Positions 38,933 through 48,291 of a stretch of DNA of 64,000 nt are shown piece by piece. Origin of the DNA: Arachnia propionica (GTDB lineage Bacteria; Actinomycetota; Actinomycetes; Propionibacteriales; Propionibacteriaceae). The stretch is from the NCBI RefSeq assembly GCF_003932785.1, contig NZ_RQYT01000001.1:212662-276661 (forward strand), given 5' to 3'. Each line of letters opens with the position of its first letter. Positions within the stretch are counted from its first letter, which is position 1. Under the pieces are notes generated by a model, which was not told the origin of the DNA, did no database searches, and saw only the letters and a list, made by a program, of their open reading frames with translations. Position numbers and translations under genes: made by a program.

Positions 38933-39765
38933 TGCGCCGCAAGCACCTGGCGAGGAGCGTGGTCAACATCGTGGTGCTGCTCTCGGCAGCGCTGTGGGCC
39001 CTCCCCGTCTACTGGATGATCAACTCCTCCCTCCAGTTGGAGCGCAATCTGCTCAACAACCCACCAAACCTGGTGCCCTCCCCGATCACCCTCGACCACT
39101 TCCGTAAGGTTCTGACCGATGCCACCTTCTGGCAGGCCCTGGGGATGTCGATGAGCATCGCGCTCATCCTGGTGTTCACGACGACGGTGCTGTCGCTGCT
39201 GGCGGCACTGGCCCTCACCCGGTTCAAGTTCGTGGGACGCAACACGATGATCGTGGCGATCCTCGTGATCCAGATGATCCCGGCCGAGGCGATGTTCCTG
39301 TCGCAGTACCGGATGCTCGACGGCTGGAACCTCCTCAACTCGGTGATGGGTCTGTCCCTGCTCTACATCGCCGGGCTGTTGCCCTTCGTCGTGTGGATGA
39401 TGCGGGGCTTCGTCGCGGGTGTCCCCCTCGAACTGGAGGAGGCCGCCATGGTGGATGGTTGCTCCCGCTTCAAGGCGATGGTCAAGGTGACGCTCCCGCT
39501 GCTGGCGCCGGGACTGGTCGCGACGAGTGTGTTCTCGTTCCTGCACGCCTGGAACGAGTACGCCCTGGCCCTCATCGTGCTGTCACGCAACACCTCCATC
39601 ACGCTGCCCCTGTGGTTGCAGTCCTTCCAGCAGGGTCTGCGCGGCTTCGACTGGGGCGGGGCGATGGCGGGGTCGGTGCTCATCACCATCCCGGTGATGA
39701 TCCTGTTCCTGCTGGTCCAGCACCGGATGACCTCCGGCTTCGTCGCGGGGGCGGTCAAGGGCTGA
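38932..39765 (+). CDS. Sugar ABC transporter permease (MalG type)
   Basis: A 277-residue permease, partner of the preceding gene. It has six helices and the EAA loop PLELEEAAMVDGCSRFKAM. The N-terminal ALWALPVYWMINSSL and central IAGLLPFVVWMMRGF are typical of the MalG group. No ATPase gene follows; the next gene is convergent, with 24 bp between stops. Confidence 0.93.
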   Translation: MRRKHLARSVVNIVVLLSAALWALPVYWMINSSLQLERNLLNNPPNLVPSPITLDHFRKVLTDATFWQALGMSMSIALILVFTTTVLSLLAALALTRFKFVGRNTMIVAILVIQMIPAEAMFLSQYRMLDGWNLLNSVMGLSLLYIAGLLPFVVWMMRGFVAGVPLELEEAAMVDGCSRFKAMVKVTLPLLAPGLVATSVFSFLHAWNEYALALIVLSRNTSITLPLWLQSFQQGLRGFDWGGAMAGSVLITIPVMILFLLVQHRMTSGFVAGAVKG

Positions 39766-39789
39766 CCACCGCGGCCCGCCGGGCGGAGG

Positions 39790-41181
39790 TCACGCCTCGA
39801 CGTGGCGCTGCACCCAGTCGGAGATCGCCGCGACGACCTGCGGGTCGAGGTGGTTGGGGGTGACGTAGTCGAGATTGCCCTGCGTGTCGGCCGTCGGCAT
39901 GAGCAGGTGGTTGAGGCCCTCGAACAGTCGGCGCTCCACGGTGGGGCCGCTGGCGACCTCGGCCCACGGTTCGTGGTCGGTGGCTGCGGGGAGCTGGCCG
40001 TCGTCGCCGCCGTGCAGGATCAGAATGGGATCCCCGGCGGTGGCCAGGTCCTGCGCCAGGCTGCCGTGGATCCGGGTGACGCTCTCCCAGTAGGTGCCCG
40101 GGACGCCGAGGATCTGTTCGTCGCCTCCCGTGGCGGCCTTCGCGGCGGCCACCTCCGACGCCAACCTCTCCCGCTCCGCGTCGGCGTCCTCCCCGTCGCC
40201 CAGGCGCGCGACGAGTTGGTCGTGGAGGATGTCGGCGAGATGCCGGGGGCTGCCCGCGAGGATGACCCCGCCAGCCACGTCGGCATGGGTCGCCAGCAGA
40301 TGCGGCACGAGCATCCCGCCGAGGCTGTGTCCGATGACGACGACGCGGTGACCGCCGCTGCCGGGCAGCCCGGCCACCAGGTCGAGTGCGGCCGCGGCAT
40401 CGTCGAGCACCTCGGTCGCCAGCGTCATGGCTCCGTCACTGTTGGGCTGCTCGAGGTATCGCTTGTTGTAGCGCAGGGAGCTGATCCCGGCGGCAGCGAG
40501 TCCTGCCGCGAGATCCTTGAGGATGTGGGTGCTGCCGACGGTGCCGTCCTTGTCGGTGGGGCCGGATCCCCCCAGCAGGAGCGCGGTGACGGGCCGGGCC
40601 GTGACGCCGGGGGCCGGGGTGACGTACTCGCCGGTGAGGGAGTGCTCTCCCACCGACACCGCCTCCGCCTGGTACCCCGTCGGCTCCTCGCTCCGGGTGG
40701 GCCCCGTCACGGCTGCCTCGTCCGCGGGGAGCGGGTCACGGAAGTGGAAGCCTGCGATGCGATCCTCACCGTCGAATGCGTACTGGGTGACCAGCCGCCC
40801 CCGCTCCAGGTCGATGAGGACGACGATGACCGCCTGGTCGCCCTGCTGCGTCAACAGCCCCGCCCCGGCAAGGCCGACCACCGGACCCTTCGGCTCGGAG
40901 ACCTGCCGCCAGGCATCGGCCAGGGCAGCGGCGTCGGCCGCGTGCCGGAGCTGCTCGGTGCCACGGTCGATGATCGGCTGCGGGTCGCCGTCGATCATCC
41001 CCCTGGTCAGCGCCAGGGCCTCCTGCTTGAGCCGTTCGACCCGGTCCGACGGCGGGGTGGACGGCTCCGTGGTGGTCGGGGTCGGGGTGGGGCTGGTGGG
41101 AGCGCCCGGCTGCCCTCCTCGAGGGGAGCAGCCGCTGAGGGCGATGAGGGTGGCAGTGCCGAGGAGAGTGCGGCGTCGCAT
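39790..41181 (-). CDS. Secreted alpha/beta hydrolase lipoprotein with N-terminal DUF3887-like domain
   Basis: A 463-residue lipoprotein. The signal peptide ends in lipobox ALSGC (Cys ~18), followed by a Pro/Thr linker to about residue 50. Residues ~55-150 resemble a DUF3887-type small domain. Then comes an alpha/beta hydrolase with LLLGGSGPTDKDGT (oxyanion region), nucleophile GHSLGG (Ser ~299), acid region LHGGDDGQLP and catalytic His in GLNHLLMP. The architecture matches secreted esterase/hydrolase proteins often found near transporters. AGGAAGACGG precedes ATG 41181. Substrate unknown. Confidence 0.82.
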   Translation of the reverse strand: MRRRTLLGTATLIALSGCSPRGGQPGAPTSPTPTPTTTEPSTPPSDRVERLKQEALALTRGMIDGDPQPIIDRGTEQLRHAADAAALADAWRQVSEPKGPVVGLAGAGLLTQQGDQAVIVVLIDLERGRLVTQYAFDGEDRIAGFHFRDPLPADEAAVTGPTRSEEPTGYQAEAVSVGEHSLTGEYVTPAPGVTARPVTALLLGGSGPTDKDGTVGSTHILKDLAAGLAAAGISSLRYNKRYLEQPNSDGAMTLATEVLDDAAAALDLVAGLPGSGGHRVVVIGHSLGGMLVPHLLATHADVAGGVILAGSPRHLADILHDQLVARLGDGEDADAERERLASEVAAAKAATGGDEQILGVPGTYWESVTRIHGSLAQDLATAGDPILILHGGDDGQLPAATDHEPWAEVASGPTVERRLFEGLNHLLMPTADTQGNLDYVTPNHLDPQVVAAISDWVQRHVEA

Positions 41182-41226
41182 CCGTCTTCCTTTCGACGAC
41201 TCCCACCAGCCTAGCGGGTGACCGAC

Positions 41227-42354
41227 TCAGGGCAGCTTGTCCTGGCCGGGAACCTCGGCCGGCATCGGCAGCTTCGTGGTCACCTCGGATGCCGGGACGA
41301 GCCCGTGCTTCTCGAAGGACTTGCGCACGTACTCCGCGGCGTCGATGTTGATGGGGCTCTCCGTCCACATCGCGTAGGGCAGGTTGAGGAAGCGCTCCTC
41401 CTTCACCGCGGGAAGGTCCTTCGTGGCGGGGTGGGACTTGAGGTTCTCCACCTTCTCCTCGTAGGTCTGGCCGGGGTACTCGACGAAGGTGATGAGGTCG
41501 GGGTTCGAGTTGGCGAGCTTCTCCCAGCTCACCTGGGTCCAGGTGTCCTTGACGTCCGCCGTCGCGTTGACCCCGCCCGCGGCCTCGATGATGGCGGTGG
41601 GGGCGCCCAGCGATCCGCTGGTGAAGATGGCGTCCTTCGCGGAGTCGAAGAGGAAGACGACCGGGGCCTTCTCGGCCTTCGGGGCGGCCTCGAGGACCTT
41701 CAGGCGGGCATCCATGTCGTCGACGACGCCCTTGGCGACGTCGCTGTGGCCGGTGAGGGTGCCGAGGTTGGTGATGTCGATGCGGACGGCCTCCCACGGG
41801 TCGACGATGCCGCGTTCGGCTCCACCCTCCTGCTGCCGGCAGGACTCGGTGAGGATGTAGGAGGAGATCCCCTTGCCCTCGAGGCTGTCAGGGGTGAGGT
41901 TCTTCGCCTCGTCGAAGCCGTAGCCCCACCCGGCCACCATGAGGTCCGGCGAGGCGGCGAGGACGGACTCCAGCGCCGGGTACTCCGGGGAGACCTCCTT
42001 GAGCTTGCTGACGGTCTCCTCGCCGTACTTGGCGGTGAGGATCGGCAGGTCACGACCGATGCTGCTGACGGCGGTGATCTCGTCGACGGCTCCGGCCGCC
42101 AGGGCGAGCGCGATGATGTTGCCGTCGTTGATGTACATCTTCGTGGCGGGGGCGGACAGCGTGAGCTCCTTCCCGCAGTTGGTCACGGTGAGGCTCCCCG
42201 CGGGCGCGGCGGAGCCGCCACCCGCGGCCCCACTGGATGCGGCGGGGGCACTGCTGGTCTGCTGGGTCTGGTTGGCGGGAGCGGAGCAGGCTCCGAGCGC
42301 CAGCATGGGCACGGTCAGCCAGGCGAGGGCCCGGATTCGGCGGCGAGTGGTCAT
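41227..42354 (-). CDS. btuF: BtuF-like substrate-binding lipoprotein of a cobalamin-type ABC importer
   Basis: A 375-residue periplasmic-binding protein of the type III (FecB/BtuF) fold. The signal peptide ends at lipobox LGAC (Cys ~23), then an Ala/Ser/Gly linker and the binding domain (SLTVTNCGKELTLSAPATKM...). The N- and C-lobes are joined by the long helix of the family. By sequence alone this could bind siderophores; the cobalamin riboswitch upstream of the operon makes B12 or another corrinoid the likeliest ligand. ATG 42354 overlaps the ATPase stop (ATGA). It is the last gene of the operon. Confidence 0.82.
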   Translation of the reverse strand: MTTRRRIRALAWLTVPMLALGACSAPANQTQQTSSAPAASSGAAGGGSAAPAGSLTVTNCGKELTLSAPATKMYINDGNIIALALAAGAVDEITAVSSIGRDLPILTAKYGEETVSKLKEVSPEYPALESVLAASPDLMVAGWGYGFDEAKNLTPDSLEGKGISSYILTESCRQQEGGAERGIVDPWEAVRIDITNLGTLTGHSDVAKGVVDDMDARLKVLEAAPKAEKAPVVFLFDSAKDAIFTSGSLGAPTAIIEAAGGVNATADVKDTWTQVSWEKLANSNPDLITFVEYPGQTYEEKVENLKSHPATKDLPAVKEERFLNLPYAMWTESPINIDAAEYVRKSFEKHGLVPASEVTTKLPMPAEVPGQDKLP

Positions 42355-43154
42355 CTGTCTTCCTTCGTTTCAGGGGTCAATGTCGGCACGAGGCCATCCA
42401 TGACGAGGTGCGGGACCCCGCCTTCGACCGCCTCGACCTGGCGGGCCCGCACGTGGAAGGCGGACTCCAGGTTCTCGGCGGTCATCACGTCCTGGGCGGC
42501 ACCGGCGGCATGGATCCCACCGTCGGCGAGCATGACGACCTGATCGAACCACCCCATGGCCAGGTCGAGGTCGTGGATGGTCGCGACGATGGTGCGGCCG
42601 ATGCTGCGCATGACGTCGAGGAGGTGGAGCTGGTGGTGGACGTCGAGATGGTTGGTCGGTTCGTCCAGCAGCAGCAGCTCGGTGTGCTGGGCCAGCCCCT
42701 TCGCCAGCATGGCCCGGCGTCGTTCACCGCCCGAGAGCTGGTTGCAGCGCCGGTTCCGCAGCTCCGCGAGCCCGACGAGGTCAAGGCATTCCTCGACGAT
42801 CCGTCGCTCCCGGTGGCCTCCGAGCTGCCATGGCATGAGGTGGGGCAGCCTTCCGAGGGCGACCATCTCGGCGAGGGTCAGCTCGTCCGGCGGGGTCTCC
42901 TCCTGGGCGACGAAGGCCAGCCTTCTGGCCCGCTCCCGGGGGCGCATGTCCGCGAGCTGCACCCCGTCGACGAGGACCCTCCCGGCGGTCGCGGGGCGGA
43001 TCCCCGCCAGCACCCGCATCAGGGTGGACTTGCCGACGCCGTTGACGCCGACGATGGCGGTCATGGTGCCCGGCTGGACGTCGAGGTCGATGCCGGAGAC
43101 GATGAGACGTCGTCCGATGGAGCAGCTCAGCCCCTCTGCCCTGAGCGTGGTCAT
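42351..43154 (-). CDS. btuD: BtuD-like ABC transporter ATPase
   Basis: A 267-residue ATPase of the FecE/BtuD class. It has Walker A GVNGVGKST near residue 38, signature NQLSGGERRR, Walker B LLLLDEPTNHLD and H-motif ATIHDLDLA. It overlaps the permease stop by 4 nt (ATGA) upstream and the binding-protein gene downstream in the same way. It powers import through the BtuC-like permease. Confidence 0.88.
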   Translation of the reverse strand: MTTLRAEGLSCSIGRRLIVSGIDLDVQPGTMTAIVGVNGVGKSTLMRVLAGIRPATAGRVLVDGVQLADMRPRERARRLAFVAQEETPPDELTLAEMVALGRLPHLMPWQLGGHRERRIVEECLDLVGLAELRNRRCNQLSGGERRRAMLAKGLAQHTELLLLDEPTNHLDVHHQLHLLDVMRSIGRTIVATIHDLDLAMGWFDQVVMLADGGIHAAGAAQDVMTAENLESAFHVRARQVEAVEGGVPHLVMDGLVPTLTPETKEDR

Positions 43155-44230
43155 GCTGCACTCCCGAATCCGTAGCTGCGGCGCCCCATGACGATGAGGA
43201 ACACCGGGGCACCGACCAGACCCGTCACGACCCCGAGGGGCACCTCGGCGGGGGCGACGATGACGCGGGAGACGACATCCACCCACAGGAGGAAGAAGGC
43301 GCCGATGACCGCGCAGACCGGCAGCAGCCGTCGGTGGAGGGAGCCGACGATCATCCGGCACAGGTGCGGGACGACGAGTCCGACGAAACCGATCCCCCCG
43401 GAGACCGCGACCAGCACCCCGACGAGGATCGCGAGGAGCAGGAACAGGCCCTGGCGCAGCACATTGACCGGAACCCCGAGCGCCGCGGCCGCATCGGGAC
43501 CGCTGGCGAGGGCATCGAGCCAGCCGCTCACGAGCATGAGCGCCAGCAGGCTGGCCAGCACCACGACGAAGGGCAGCATGAGTCGGTCCCACTGGGCGCC
43601 GGAGACGCTGCCGAGGAGCCAGAACAGCACGGACTGGGCGGCACGCGGGTCAGGCCCCTTGAAGACGAGGAAGCTCGCGATGGCGGAGAAGGCCGACGAG
43701 AGGACGACACCAGAGAGCACGAGCCGGATCGGGGTGAGCCCGCCCTGGGCCATCGCGACCAGGTAGACGGCGAGGGCCGCGCCGAAGGCCCCCAGGAGCG
43801 CGCCCGCGGAGATCGCCCACAGGCCGAATCCGGACAGCACCCCGAAGGTGATGACGGCGGTCGCACCGACGGAGGCCCCGGAGGAGACACCGAGGAGGTA
43901 GGGGTCGGCCAGGGGGTTGCGGACGAGGGTCTGCATGGCGCAGCCCGCGATGCCGAGCCCGGCGCCGACGATGACCGACAGCAGGGCCCGCGGGAGCCGC
44001 AGCTCCCAGACGATGGCCTCCACGGCGCGGTTGTCACTGGTGGTCCCGGACAGGTGGGCCTGGATGACCTGCCAGATGGCGTCGGGGTCGAGGCGTTCCG
44101 AGCCGATGTTGACCGAGTAGACGATGCTGAGCGCGGTCAACACGGGGATCACGATGAGGATGGGCAGCGTCAACCACCGACGGGTGCCACGAACCAGAGC
44201 GGTACGGTCCAACACAACTCCAGAGTCCAC
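43151..44230 (-). CDS. btuC: BtuC-like ABC transporter permease (FecCD family)
   Basis: A 359-residue FecCD/BtuC permease with about ten helices. Family signatures are LRLPRALLSVIVGAGLGIAG, NPLADPYLLGVSSGASVGA and GLVVPHLCRMIVGSLHRRLL (ATPase-coupling loop). The start is uncertain: GTG 44230, or GTG 44215, which has TGGAG 2 nt upstream. The gene follows directly behind the cobalamin riboswitch and is the first of btuC-btuD-btuF. Confidence 0.86.
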   Translation of the reverse strand: MDSGVVLDRTALVRGTRRWLTLPILIVIPVLTALSIVYSVNIGSERLDPDAIWQVIQAHLSGTTSDNRAVEAIVWELRLPRALLSVIVGAGLGIAGCAMQTLVRNPLADPYLLGVSSGASVGATAVITFGVLSGFGLWAISAGALLGAFGAALAVYLVAMAQGGLTPIRLVLSGVVLSSAFSAIASFLVFKGPDPRAAQSVLFWLLGSVSGAQWDRLMLPFVVVLASLLALMLVSGWLDALASGPDAAAALGVPVNVLRQGLFLLLAILVGVLVAVSGGIGFVGLVVPHLCRMIVGSLHRRLLPVCAVIGAFFLLWVDVVSRVIVAPAEVPLGVVTGLVGAPVFLIVMGRRSYGFGSAA

Positions 44231-44261
44231 GAGCCCATGCGCGAGGCCCTCGACCGACAGG

Positions 44262-44437
44262 ACATGAAGCTGCGGTCTTCGGACTCCGGCTCACCCTCCC
44301 CCGTCACCTTCCCGGGTCTCCCCAGTGGTCCCACGACAGGTTCGTCACCGTCACCGCTGCGCGTCAGTCCCGGATTCCCACCGGGTTCCCGTGCCCCAAG
44401 GGGCGCCAGCTTCCCGAGCAGCCTATCAGTGAATCCG
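44262..44437 (-). ncRNA. Cobalamin (B12) riboswitch
   Basis: Read on the minus strand, the leader of btuC contains the conserved core GGGAACCCGGTGGGAATCC followed by GGGACTGACGCGCAGCGGTGA, then ACCACTGGGGAGACCCGGGAAGG, and ends with the B12 box AGCCGGAGTCCGAAGACC. These occur in the order of the cobalamin riboswitch family. Binding of adenosylcobalamin-type ligands would reduce expression of the importer, probably by occluding translation initiation, because the B12 box ends about 30 nt before the start. The boundaries are approximate. Confidence 0.92.
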
Positions 44438-44482
44438 TGGATTTCCTCTCCGGTCACGGCCTCCTCCGCATGCCCCCCCTCA

Positions 44483-44587
44483 TTCGCCTGTCTTCACTGC
44501 GGTTCGCCTGCCATTTCCCCGGCTCACCTGTCTTGTTGGGCAGGCGATTCGATTCAAGGCAGGCGTTTCCAAGTCAAGGCAGGCGAG
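44483..44587. repeat. 20-bp-period repeat array, three units forward and three inverted (copy 1)
   Basis: Units of the 12-bp motif TTCGCCTGCCTT: forward at 44483, 44503 and 44523 (exactly 20 bp apart), inverted (AAGGCAGGCGAA-like) at 44538, 44556 and 44576. The array lies between the uvrC stop and the B12 riboswitch and could fold into a long interrupted hairpin. It shares its motif and spacing with the array at 54582-54706. No coding potential. Confidence 0.85.
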
Positions 44588-44603
44588 CCGGATGGGTCGG
44601 AAT

Positions 44604-46544
44604 CTACGTCTCGGTGACCTCGCCGGTGGTGAGGTTGATGGCCTCGCCCGCCGTACCTGCCACCGCCTGCTGCACCGTCGCGGCGAGCTTCGGGCCGAAG
44701 CCCGGCACCTTCGCGATCTCCTCGACGCTCGCCTCGCGGAGCCGCTTGATCGAGCCGAAGTGGGAGATCAGGGCCTTGCGACGCATCTCGCCGAGGCCGG
44801 GGACGTCGTCGAGGGCCGAGGCCAGCATGTGCTTGCTCCTCCGACCCCGGTGATGGGCGATGGCGAAACGGTGGGCCTCGTCGCGGAGCCGTTGCAGCAG
44901 GTAGAGCCCCTCGGAGGCGCGCGGCAGGATCACCGGGTACTCCTCCCCCGGTAGCCACACCTCCTCCAGCCGCTTCGCCAGCCCACACAACGCGATCTCC
45001 CCCGCCAGCCCCAGTTCGTCGAGCACCCTCGCCGCCGCGGCCACCTGCGGCGCCCCACCATCGACGACGATGAGCGCCGGGGCGTAGGCGAAGCGACGAG
45101 GTGCCCCCGTCGTCGGGTCGATGAGCAGCGGACCGTCGGCGTCGTCGTCGCCCCGGCCCCGTTCGTCGAGCAGCCGACCGAGTCGGCGGGTCAGGACCTC
45201 ATCCATCGCCCGGAGGTCATCGGAACCCTCGAAGCTCTTGATGATGAAGCGGCGGTAGTCGGACTTCTTCGGCAGGCCGTCCTCGAAGACCACCATGGAG
45301 CCGACGACCTCCACCCCCTGGGTGTGGGAGATGTCGAAGCATTCGATGCGCAGCGGCGGCTCGGCCAGGCCCAGCGCGTCCGCGATCTCCTCCAGTGCGG
45401 CGTTGCGGGTGGTCAGGTCCGAGGCCCGCTTGGTGGCCTGCTGGTCGAGGGCCAGCTGGGCGTTCCGCAGCACCGTCTCCAGCAGGGCGCGTTTGTCGCC
45501 CCGGATCGGCACCCTCACCTCGACCCGACCGCCGCGCAGCTCCTCCAGCACCGTGATGAGCTCCGGCTCGGCCGGGACCGAGCTCAGCACCACCGGGGGC
45601 GGCGGGTTCTCCGCGTCGTAGAGCTGCAGGAGGAAGGGCTCCAGCAGCTCCGCGAGGTCACGATCGTCCGCCCGGTCGGCGATCCAGCCCCGCTCGCCCG
45701 CGATCCGCCCGCCCCGCACGTGGAAGATCTGCACCGCGACCTGCTGACCGTCGTCGGCGAAACCGACGACGTCGCAGACGGTGTCGTCGGCGAGCACGAC
45801 GGTGTTGCGTTCCCGCGCCTTCGTCAGCCCCGCCAGCTGGTCCCGCAGGACCGCTGCCCGCTCGAAGTTCAGCTCGGCGGAGGCGGCGAGCATCTCCCGT
45901 TCCAGGTCGGCGACGATCCGCTCCGACTCGCCCGCCATGAAGCGACACAGCCCGTCGGCGATCTCCCGGTGCTCCTCCGGGCCCACCCTGCCCACGCAGG
46001 GGGCGGAGCACTTGCCGATGTCCCCGAGCAGGCAGGCACGGCCGGAGCCCTCGGCCCGCTTGAACACCCCGTCGGTGCACGAGCGCATGGGGAACACCCG
46101 CAGCAGGGCGTCGAGGGTCTCACGGATCGCCCACGCCTGACCGAACGGGCCGAAGTAGCGGGTGCCGCGTCGCTTCGCCCCGCGCCCGACGAACACCCGC
46201 GGGAACCGCTCGCTCCAGGTGACCGCCAGCCACGGGTACGACTTGTCGTCGCGGTACTTGACGTTGAACCTGGGGTCGAACTGCTTGATCCACGTGTACT
46301 CGAGCTGGAGGGCCTCCACCTCGTTGGCCACCACCGTCCACTCCACCCGGGCCGCGGTCCGCACCATCGTCTGGGTGCGGAAGTGGAGCGACGCCGGGTC
46401 GGCGAAGTACGAGTTCAGCCGGGAGCGCAGGTTCTTCGCCTTGCCGACGTAGATGACGTTGTCGAACGCGTCGAAGAACCGGTACACCCCCGGTTCCGTG
46501 GGAATGCTGCCCGGCCTGGGCCGGTAACTGGCCGGGTCAGCCAT
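44604..46544 (-). CDS. uvrC: Excinuclease ABC subunit C
   Basis: A 646-residue UvrC, the dual-incision nuclease of nucleotide excision repair. It has an N-terminal GIY-YIG domain ([20 protein letters not shown], residues ~18-40), a central cysteine cluster ([15 protein letters not shown]), a UVR motif binding UvrB (about residues 208-240), and the RNase H-like C-terminal nuclease beginning [20 protein letters not shown] with the catalytic Asp. A terminal helix-hairpin-helix pair follows ([29 protein letters not shown]). Normal length. In actinobacteria it usually precedes rapZ-yvcK-whiA; here that block is 13 kb downstream. The ettA stop-side spacing is 3 bp. Confidence 0.96.
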   Translation of the reverse strand: MADPASYRPRPGSIPTEPGVYRFFDAFDNVIYVGKAKNLRSRLNSYFADPASLHFRTQTMVRTAARVEWTVVANEVEALQLEYTWIKQFDPRFNVKYRDDKSYPWLAVTWSERFPRVFVGRGAKRRGTRYFGPFGQAWAIRETLDALLRVFPMRSCTDGVFKRAEGSGRACLLGDIGKCSAPCVGRVGPEEHREIADGLCRFMAGESERIVADLEREMLAASAELNFERAAVLRDQLAGLTKARERNTVVLADDTVCDVVGFADDGQQVAVQIFHVRGGRIAGERGWIADRADDRDLAELLEPFLLQLYDAENPPPPVVLSSVPAEPELITVLEELRGGRVEVRVPIRGDKRALLETVLRNAQLALDQQATKRASDLTTRNAALEEIADALGLAEPPLRIECFDISHTQGVEVVGSMVVFEDGLPKKSDYRRFIIKSFEGSDDLRAMDEVLTRRLGRLLDERGRGDDDADGPLLIDPTTGAPRRFAYAPALIVVDGGAPQVAAAARVLDELGLAGEIALCGLAKRLEEVWLPGEEYPVILPRASEGLYLLQRLRDEAHRFAIAHHRGRRSKHMLASALDDVPGLGEMRRKALISHFGSIKRLREASVEEIAKVPGFGPKLAATVQQAVAGTAGEAINLTTGEVTET

Positions 46545-46547
46545 GAC

Positions 46548-48230
46548 TCACCGGGTCAGGCGGCGGTGCTTCGAGGCGTGCGGACGGGCGGCCTCGGCCC
46601 CCAGACGTTCGATCTTGTTGGCCTCGTAGTCGGCGAAGTTGCCCTCGAACCAGAACCAGCGCGGGGTGCCGTCCTCGTCCTCACCCTCCCAGGCGAGCAT
46701 GTGGGTGGCGACCCGGTCGAGGAACCAGCGGTCGTGGGAGATGACGACGGCGCAGCCGGGGAAGTCGAGGAGGGCGTCCTCGAGGCTCGACAGCGTCTCG
46801 ACGTCGAGGTCGTTGGTGGGCTCGTCGAGGAGCAGCACGTTGCCGCCCTGCTTGAGGGTGAGCGCCAGGTTCAGCCGGTTGCGTTCACCACCGGAGAGCA
46901 CCCCGGCCTTCTTCTGCTGGTCCGGGCCCTTGAAGCCGAAGGAGGCGACGTAGGCGCGCGACGGCATCTCGAAGTTCCCGACCTTGATGTGGTCGAGCCC
47001 GTCGGAGACGACCTGCCAGACGTTGTCCTCGGCGTTGATGCCGGAGCGGTTCTGGTCGACGTAGCTGAAGCTGACGGTCTCGCCGATCTTCACACTGCCG
47101 GAGTCCGCCTCCTCGATGCCCGTGATCGTCTTGAACAGGGTGGTCTTGCCGACGCCGTTGGGGCCGATGATCCCGACGATGCCCGCGCGGGGCAGCGAGA
47201 AGGACAGGTCCTTGATGAGGACCCGGTCGCCGAAGCCCTTGGTGAGGTGGCTCACCTCGAGGACGACGGAGCCGAGCCGCGGACCGGCCGGGATGTTGAT
47301 CTCGGCGGTGTCGATCTTGCGGAACCGCTCGGCCTCGGCCGCGAGCTCCTCGTAACGCTGGAGTCGGGCCTTGTTCTTGGCCTGGCGGGCCTTCGGCGAG
47401 GAGCGCACCCATTCGAGCTCCTTCTCGAGGATCTTGGCGCGCTTGGCGTCCTTCTTGCCCTCGATCTGGAGGCGCTCCCGCTTGGTCTCCAGGTAGGTGG
47501 AGTAGTTGCCCTCGTAGGGGTGCAGCTTGCCGCGGTCGACCTCGCAGATCCACTCGGCGACGTTGTCCAGGAAGTAGCGGTCGTGGGTGACGGCCAGCAC
47601 CGCACCCGGGTACGACTTGAGGTGGCCCTCGAGCCAGTTCACGGACTCGGCGTCGAGGTGGTTGGTCGGCTCGTCGAGGAGCAGCAGGTCGGGCTGCTGG
47701 AGCAGCAGCTTACACAGCGCCACCCGGCGACGCTCACCACCCGACAGCACGTCGACGGGGGTGTCCGGCGGCGGGCACTGCAGGGCGTCCATGGCCTGCT
47801 CGAGCCGGGCGTCGAGGTCCCAGGCGTTGTGGGCGTCGAGCTCGGTCTGCAGCTCGCCCATCTCGGCCATGAGCGCGTCGAAGTCCGCGTCGGGCTCGGC
47901 CATCTCCATGCCGATCTCGTCGAAGCGCTTCATCTTCGCCTTGAGGTCGGCGACGGCCTCCTCGACGTTCTCCTGCACCGTCCTGCCCTCGGTGAGCGGC
48001 GGCTCCTGGAGGAGGATGCCGACGGTGGCGCCCTTGGCCAGGGCCGCCTCGCCGTTGTTGGGCTGCTCGAGCCCCGCCATCACCTTCAGCAGAGTCGACT
48101 TCCCGGCACCGTTCGGGCCGACGACACCGATCTTGGCGCCCGGGAAGAACGCCAGGGTGACGTCGTCGAGGATGAGCTTCTCGCCCGCCGTCTTGCGGAC
48201 CTTCTGCATGGTGTAGATGAACTCGGCCAC
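46548..48230 (-). CDS. ettA: Energy-dependent translational throttle protein EttA
   Basis: A 560-residue ABC-F protein. It has two ATPase domains with GPNGAGKST and GPNGVGKTT, signatures LSGGERRR and LSGGERNR, and Walker B LLLDEPTNHLD and LLLDEPTNDLD. The internal arm and P-site tRNA-interaction linker (ELEWVRSSPKARQAKNKARL) is characteristic of EttA, which gates entry of the ribosome into elongation according to energy state. Start GTG 48230 (MAEFIYTMQKVRK) fits the family N terminus and has GGGAAG upstream. Length is normal for EttA. uvrC starts 3 bp after its stop. Confidence 0.95.
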   Translation of the reverse strand: MAEFIYTMQKVRKTAGEKLILDDVTLAFFPGAKIGVVGPNGAGKSTLLKVMAGLEQPNNGEAALAKGATVGILLQEPPLTEGRTVQENVEEAVADLKAKMKRFDEIGMEMAEPDADFDALMAEMGELQTELDAHNAWDLDARLEQAMDALQCPPPDTPVDVLSGGERRRVALCKLLLQQPDLLLLDEPTNHLDAESVNWLEGHLKSYPGAVLAVTHDRYFLDNVAEWICEVDRGKLHPYEGNYSTYLETKRERLQIEGKKDAKRAKILEKELEWVRSSPKARQAKNKARLQRYEELAAEAERFRKIDTAEINIPAGPRLGSVVLEVSHLTKGFGDRVLIKDLSFSLPRAGIVGIIGPNGVGKTTLFKTITGIEEADSGSVKIGETVSFSYVDQNRSGINAEDNVWQVVSDGLDHIKVGNFEMPSRAYVASFGFKGPDQQKKAGVLSGGERNRLNLALTLKQGGNVLLLDEPTNDLDVETLSSLEDALLDFPGCAVVISHDRWFLDRVATHMLAWEGEDEDGTPRWFWFEGNFADYEANKIERLGAEAARPHASKHRRLTR

Positions 48231-48291
48231 AAAGCTTCCCTTCGAGTAGACCGTGGGCAAGTATGCCAGTTCCCAGCGGGTGTGCACCCGC

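Noticed and set aside
41227..44230. Siderophore importer assignment for the FecCD-type operon
   Set aside because: The proteins alone would allow it, but the cobalamin riboswitch in the leader points to corrinoids.
44483..44587. CRISPR array at the 44.5- or 54.6-kb repeats
   Set aside because: Repeats are only 12 bp with ~8-bp spacers and half the units are inverted. No cas gene is in the window.
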